NCBI GenBank assembly: GCA_964439135.1
Contig: CAYTNN010000172.1
Coordinates: 1 to 9,558 of the forward strand
Source of the DNA: JAFGPJ01 sp964439135
Lineage (GTDB): Bacteria; Planctomycetota; Phycisphaerae; Sedimentisphaerales; Anaerobacaceae
Reading direction: 5' to 3'
DNA length: 9,558 nucleotides
Shown here piece by piece: positions 7,014-9,558 of this stretch; the stretch's first letter is position 1; every line of letters begins with the position of its first letter. Below the pieces are notes generated by a model, which made no database searches, was not told where the DNA came from, and saw only the letters and a program-made list of their open reading frames with translations. The translations under genes and the position numbers were made by a program.

Positions 7014-7673
7014 ATGCAGAAGAATGAAAAAAAACAAGAACGCAGCAGCACATATCGCTTGTGCAAGTATACACTTATGACGTGCACGCTCATAGCGGCA
7101 GGTTGTGCGCAGCAGAATTCGTCTCCGCCAGGGGTAAAGGTGCAGGACCACACTCTTTATGTCGAGCGGGACCAGGGCGTCGGCACGGCCGATTTGATGG
7201 AGGTCGCCGAGGACGTGCTGGCCAATATGTACTTTACGATCGAGAAAGCCGATGCTCAAAGCGGCCTGATACGAACCAGGCCGCTACCGGGGGCACAATT
7301 CTTCGAATTCTGGCGCAGCGATAATGTCGGGGCCGACAATACCCTTGCGGCAAACCTTCACACTATCCGCAGGACCGTGACATTAGACATAAGCCAACAA
7401 AATGAGCAGCTATGCATCGGCTGCAACGTGCAGGTCCAAAGGCTGTCGCTGCCCGAACGCCAGGTCAGCAGCACCACCAGGGTCTATGGGATGTTCTCGC
7501 AAAGCAGCTTATCATTGCAGAGACTGAAACTTAATCCCGAGCAGAAGCAACAGATGGCCTGGATCGACCTGGGCAGGGATTCACGGCTTGAAGCGGAGAT
7601 TCTCAAGCGGATTGAAACAGGACTCGTACGGCTATCGAACCACCAGTTACAAATGACGGAGAACCAAATATGA
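7014..7673 (+). CDS. Predicted lipoprotein of unknown function
   Basis: The protein has 219 residues. A basic N-terminus (K, R-rich to about 18), a hydrophobic stretch and a lipobox-like I-A-A-G-C with Cys31 indicate a lipid-anchored protein on the outer side of the cytoplasmic membrane or in the outer membrane. I do not recognise the family. Residues about 42-90 (V-K-V-Q-D-H-T-L-Y-V-E, then A-D-L-M-E-V-A-E-D-V-L, then G-L-I-R-T-R-P) look like an alpha-beta unit as found in various envelope lipoproteins. Residues 110-165 look like beta strands, and a charged helix (R-L-E-A-E-I-L-K-R-I-E-T-G-L-V-R-L) lies near the C-terminus. The start at 7014 is the only one giving a usable signal peptide. 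The stop shares ATGA with galE, so the two genes are probably translationally coupled. Confidence 0.8.
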   Translation: MQKNEKKQERSSTYRLCKYTLMTCTLIAAGCAQQNSSPPGVKVQDHTLYVERDQGVGTADLMEVAEDVLANMYFTIEKADAQSGLIRTRPLPGAQFFEFWRSDNVGADNTLAANLHTIRRTVTLDISQQNEQLCIGCNVQVQRLSLPERQVSSTTRVYGMFSQSSLSLQRLKLNPEQKQQMAWIDLGRDSRLEAEILKRIETGLVRLSNHQLQMTENQI

Positions 7674-8653
7674 AAGTGCTGGTTTGCGGCGGAGCAGGGT
7701 ACATAGGCAGCAACATGACGGCAAAGCTGGCGGTTGAGGGACACGAACCGGTCGTCTTCGACAATCTCAGCAAAGGCCATAAATCAGCAATCGGGAACAT
7801 GAAATTTGTCGAAGGCGATTTAGCCGACAGCCGGCTGCTTGTCGAAACGCTCGAAAAATTCAGCATAGAAGCAGTAATGCACTTTGCCGCCTTTATTGAA
7901 GTGGGCGAATCGGTCCAGATGCCTCTCAAATTTTACCGCAATAATCTCTGCTGTACGGAGAATCTGCTCTCGGCGATGGAAATCGTCGGCGTGGAGAAAT
8001 TTGTGTTCAGCAGCACGGCGGCGGTCTATGGTATTCCTAAAAAAGTGCCAATCGCGGAAGATTCACCGACCGAACCAATAAATCCCTACGGCCAAACGAA
8101 ACTGGCTGTCGAAAGGATGTGCCATTACCAAAGCCGAACGGGAAAACTTGTCTTTGCCGCGCTTAGATATTTCAACGCCTGCGGTGCCGGCAACAATGCC
8201 ACTCTCGGTGAGGATCATCGACCAGAATCCCATCTGATTCCGCTGACCATCCAGGCCGCCATGGGAAAACGCGGCGATATAAAAATTTACGGAGCCGACT
8301 ACGATACACCAGATGGAACATGTATTCGCGATTATATCCATATAGACGATTTGTGCCGGGCGCATCTGCTGGCATTGGATTGGCTGGATCAAGGCCGTGA
8401 GTTGATCTGCAACCTGGGCAACGAAAAGGGCCATTCGGTCAGAGAGGTCATTGAAACAGTCAGGAAGGTTTCAGGAAAGGATTTTAAGGTAACGGAAGTA
8501 AGCCGTCGCCCCGGCGATTCGCCAAGATTGACTGCCGACGCCACAAAGGCCAGGAAAGAGCTGGGCTGGAAAATTGAAAAACCCCAGTTGGAAGAAATGG
8601 TATCCACTGCGTGGCAATGGCACAACAGCCACCCCGACGGCTATCCGGATTAA
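7670..8653 (+). CDS. galE: UDP-glucose 4-epimerase GalE
   Basis: The protein has 327 residues, the normal length for this extended short-chain dehydrogenase family. It interconverts UDP-glucose and UDP-galactose in the cytoplasm with bound NAD. The Rossmann motif G-G-A-G-Y-I-G-S is at 7-14, and D-N-L-S at 31-34 binds the cofactor ribose. The catalytic set is F-S-S-T-A-A-V-Y-G with Thr116 (Ser in E. coli) and Y-G-Q-T-K with Tyr140 and Lys144. R-Y-F-N-A-C-G-A is at 166-173, R-R-P-G-D at 279-283, and the ending H-P-D-G-Y-P-D is typical. The position matching E. coli Tyr299, which limits acceptance of N-acetylated sugars, appears to be Leu287, so UDP-GlcNAc/GalNAc use is possible; this is inference from an alignment by eye. 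GGAG at 7658-7661 is a good ribosome site inside the upstream lipoprotein gene. A ROK kinase follows. Confidence 0.95.
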   Translation: MKVLVCGGAGYIGSNMTAKLAVEGHEPVVFDNLSKGHKSAIGNMKFVEGDLADSRLLVETLEKFSIEAVMHFAAFIEVGESVQMPLKFYRNNLCCTENLLSAMEIVGVEKFVFSSTAAVYGIPKKVPIAEDSPTEPINPYGQTKLAVERMCHYQSRTGKLVFAALRYFNACGAGNNATLGEDHRPESHLIPLTIQAAMGKRGDIKIYGADYDTPDGTCIRDYIHIDDLCRAHLLALDWLDQGRELICNLGNEKGHSVREVIETVRKVSGKDFKVTEVSRRPGDSPRLTADATKARKELGWKIEKPQLEEMVSTAWQWHNSHPDGYPD

Positions 8654-8668
8654 ACTGAGTGTCCCGCA

Positions 8669-8683
8669 ATCCGGCAACCGGAT
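8669..8683 (+). other. Hairpin between galE and the ROK kinase gene
   Basis: ATCCGG-CAA-CCGGAT is a perfect 6-bp stem with a 3-base loop. It sits 16 bases after the galE stop and is preceded by a related palindrome, ATCCGGAT, at 8643-8650. It has no T-run, so a terminator is unlikely. An RNA-processing or stability element within the transcript is possible. Confidence 0.4.
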
Positions 8684-8723
8684 CCCGGGCAAGACATAAA
8701 CCACGAATCAAGAGGAACGAGAA

Positions 8724-9558
8724 ATGAATGAAACGTATGTTGGAATTGACGTGGGAGGAACAAATATCAAGATCGGCTTGTTTGATTCCGACTTGAAGTT
8801 GATCTGTAAAACATCGATCACGACCAACGCGGATATGGGGCCGGAGATTGTCATTAACAATATGGCCCAGACCACCGAAGAACTTATTGCCGAGGCCGGT
8901 CTTTCTCTGCAGGACGTTGTCGCTATCGGTATTGGAACTCCCGGACCGGCCAAATACAGCGAGGGCATCATCATCCGTTCCACGAACATGCCGAAATTCA
9001 AAAACGTTCCTATCTGCCGGATGCTAAACGAAAAGCTCGGGGCGCCCGTTGTCTTCGATAACGACGCAAACGTGGCCTGCTGGGGCGAATATACCGTCGG
9101 GGCAGGCAAAGGCGTCAAAGATATTGTATTCTTCACGCTTGGCACAGGAATCGGCGGTGGTATTGTCAGTGACGGCGAACTGCTGCACGGATGCGACGAA
9201 AACGGCGCCGAATTGGGACACATGATCATACACCCGGACGGCAGGAGCTGCAACTGCGGCCAGAAGGGTTGTGTCGAAGCGTACGCATCCGCCGACTCGA
9301 CGGCAAGAAGGGCGACCGAGGCCGTTGAAGCCGGGGCCGAATCCAGCCTTAAAAAAGTGCTCGACGAAAAGGGCAAAATAACCAGTAAGGACGTCTACAA
9401 ACATTTAGCCGCCGGGGACAAACTGGCCAAAGAAATCACTGACGGAACAGCAAAGGCCCTCGCGATTACGTGCATAAACATGCTGCATACAACCGAGCCG
9501 AAGCGAATAATTTTTACCGGGGGAATGATTGCCGCCGGCGATGCATTGCTGAACCGAA
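8724..9558 (+). CDS. ROK-family sugar kinase (glucokinase-like), 3' end beyond the window
   Basis: The frame is open for 278 codons to the window edge; the family is usually about 310-325 residues, so only the C-terminus is missing. The phosphate motif D-V-G-G-T-N-I-K-I-G is at 9-18 and G-I-G-T-P-G-P at 69-75. The catalytic region F-D-N-D-A-N has Asp114 as the likely base, and L-G-T-G-I-G-G-G is at 139-146. The ROK zinc site is E-L-G-H (His166) with C-N-C-G-Q-K-G-C (Cys176, Cys178, Cys183) followed by V-E-A-Y. The C-terminal F-T-G-G-M motif is present at about 264-268. It would phosphorylate glucose or a related hexose or amino sugar with ATP in the cytoplasm; the exact sugar cannot be read here. 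It is not a DNA-binding ROK repressor, because no helix-turn-helix domain precedes the kinase. AGAGGA at 8711-8716 is a good ribosome site 7 bases before the ATG. It probably shares a transcript with galE. Confidence 0.93.
   Translation, partial: MNETYVGIDVGGTNIKIGLFDSDLKLICKTSITTNADMGPEIVINNMAQTTEELIAEAGLSLQDVVAIGIGTPGPAKYSEGIIIRSTNMPKFKNVPICRMLNEKLGAPVVFDNDANVACWGEYTVGAGKGVKDIVFFTLGTGIGGGIVSDGELLHGCDENGAELGHMIIHPDGRSCNCGQKGCVEAYASADSTARRATEAVEAGAESSLKKVLDEKGKITSKDVYKHLAAGDKLAKEITDGTAKALAITCINMLHTTEPKRIIFTGGMIAAGDALLNR

Overview
The window looks like part of a draft genome, probably a metagenome-assembled one, from a Planctomycetota bacterium. Phycisphaerae/Sedimentisphaerales is my best guess, from memory of gene style rather than any search. 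The supporting signs are a Tat-exported beta-propeller with an N-R-R-E-F-I signal, an exported CE15-type carbohydrate esterase, a very long exported HEAT-repeat protein, and AT-rich spacers between genes of moderate GC. A 100-N scaffold gap at 5675-5774 shows that this is assembled draft sequence.

Left half, all on the minus strand. In transcription order from the middle outwards: a XerD-type tyrosine recombinase (4401-5339); an exported 745-residue HEAT-repeat protein (2032-4269) with its own likely promoter; an exported CE15-like glucuronoyl esterase (414-1790) with a near-consensus promoter and a strong Shine-Dalgarno site; and tRNA-Thr(GGT) at the left edge (10-81).

Right half, all on the plus strand. 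A Tat-exported PD40/TolB-like beta-propeller protein (5550-6997, interrupted by the gap), a small lipoprotein of unknown function (7014-7673), galE (7670-8653, sharing ATGA with the lipoprotein) and a ROK-family sugar kinase (8724 to the window end, incomplete). The tight spacing suggests one transcription unit. GalE and the ROK kinase fit sugar activation and interconversion. The esterase and propeller would act outside the cytoplasm, possibly on polysaccharide, but nothing in the sequence names a substrate.

The two halves diverge from a 210-base spacer (5340-5549). It holds a family of degenerate 9-base repeats in both orientations, followed by several small hairpins.

The best-supported special observation concerns the gap. 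The 55 bases before it are repeated exactly as the 55 bases after it. Collapsing that overlap joins the Tat signal peptide, which is in one frame before the gap, to the propeller body, which is in another frame after it, giving one intact 430-codon gene. The overlap ends in a heptanucleotide tandem repeat, so the break may be a trivial assembler overlap or may mark a copy-number-variable repeat. I see no CRISPR array, prophage, insertion sequence, toxin-antitoxin pair or recognised defence system, and no clear evidence of a new multi-gene system.
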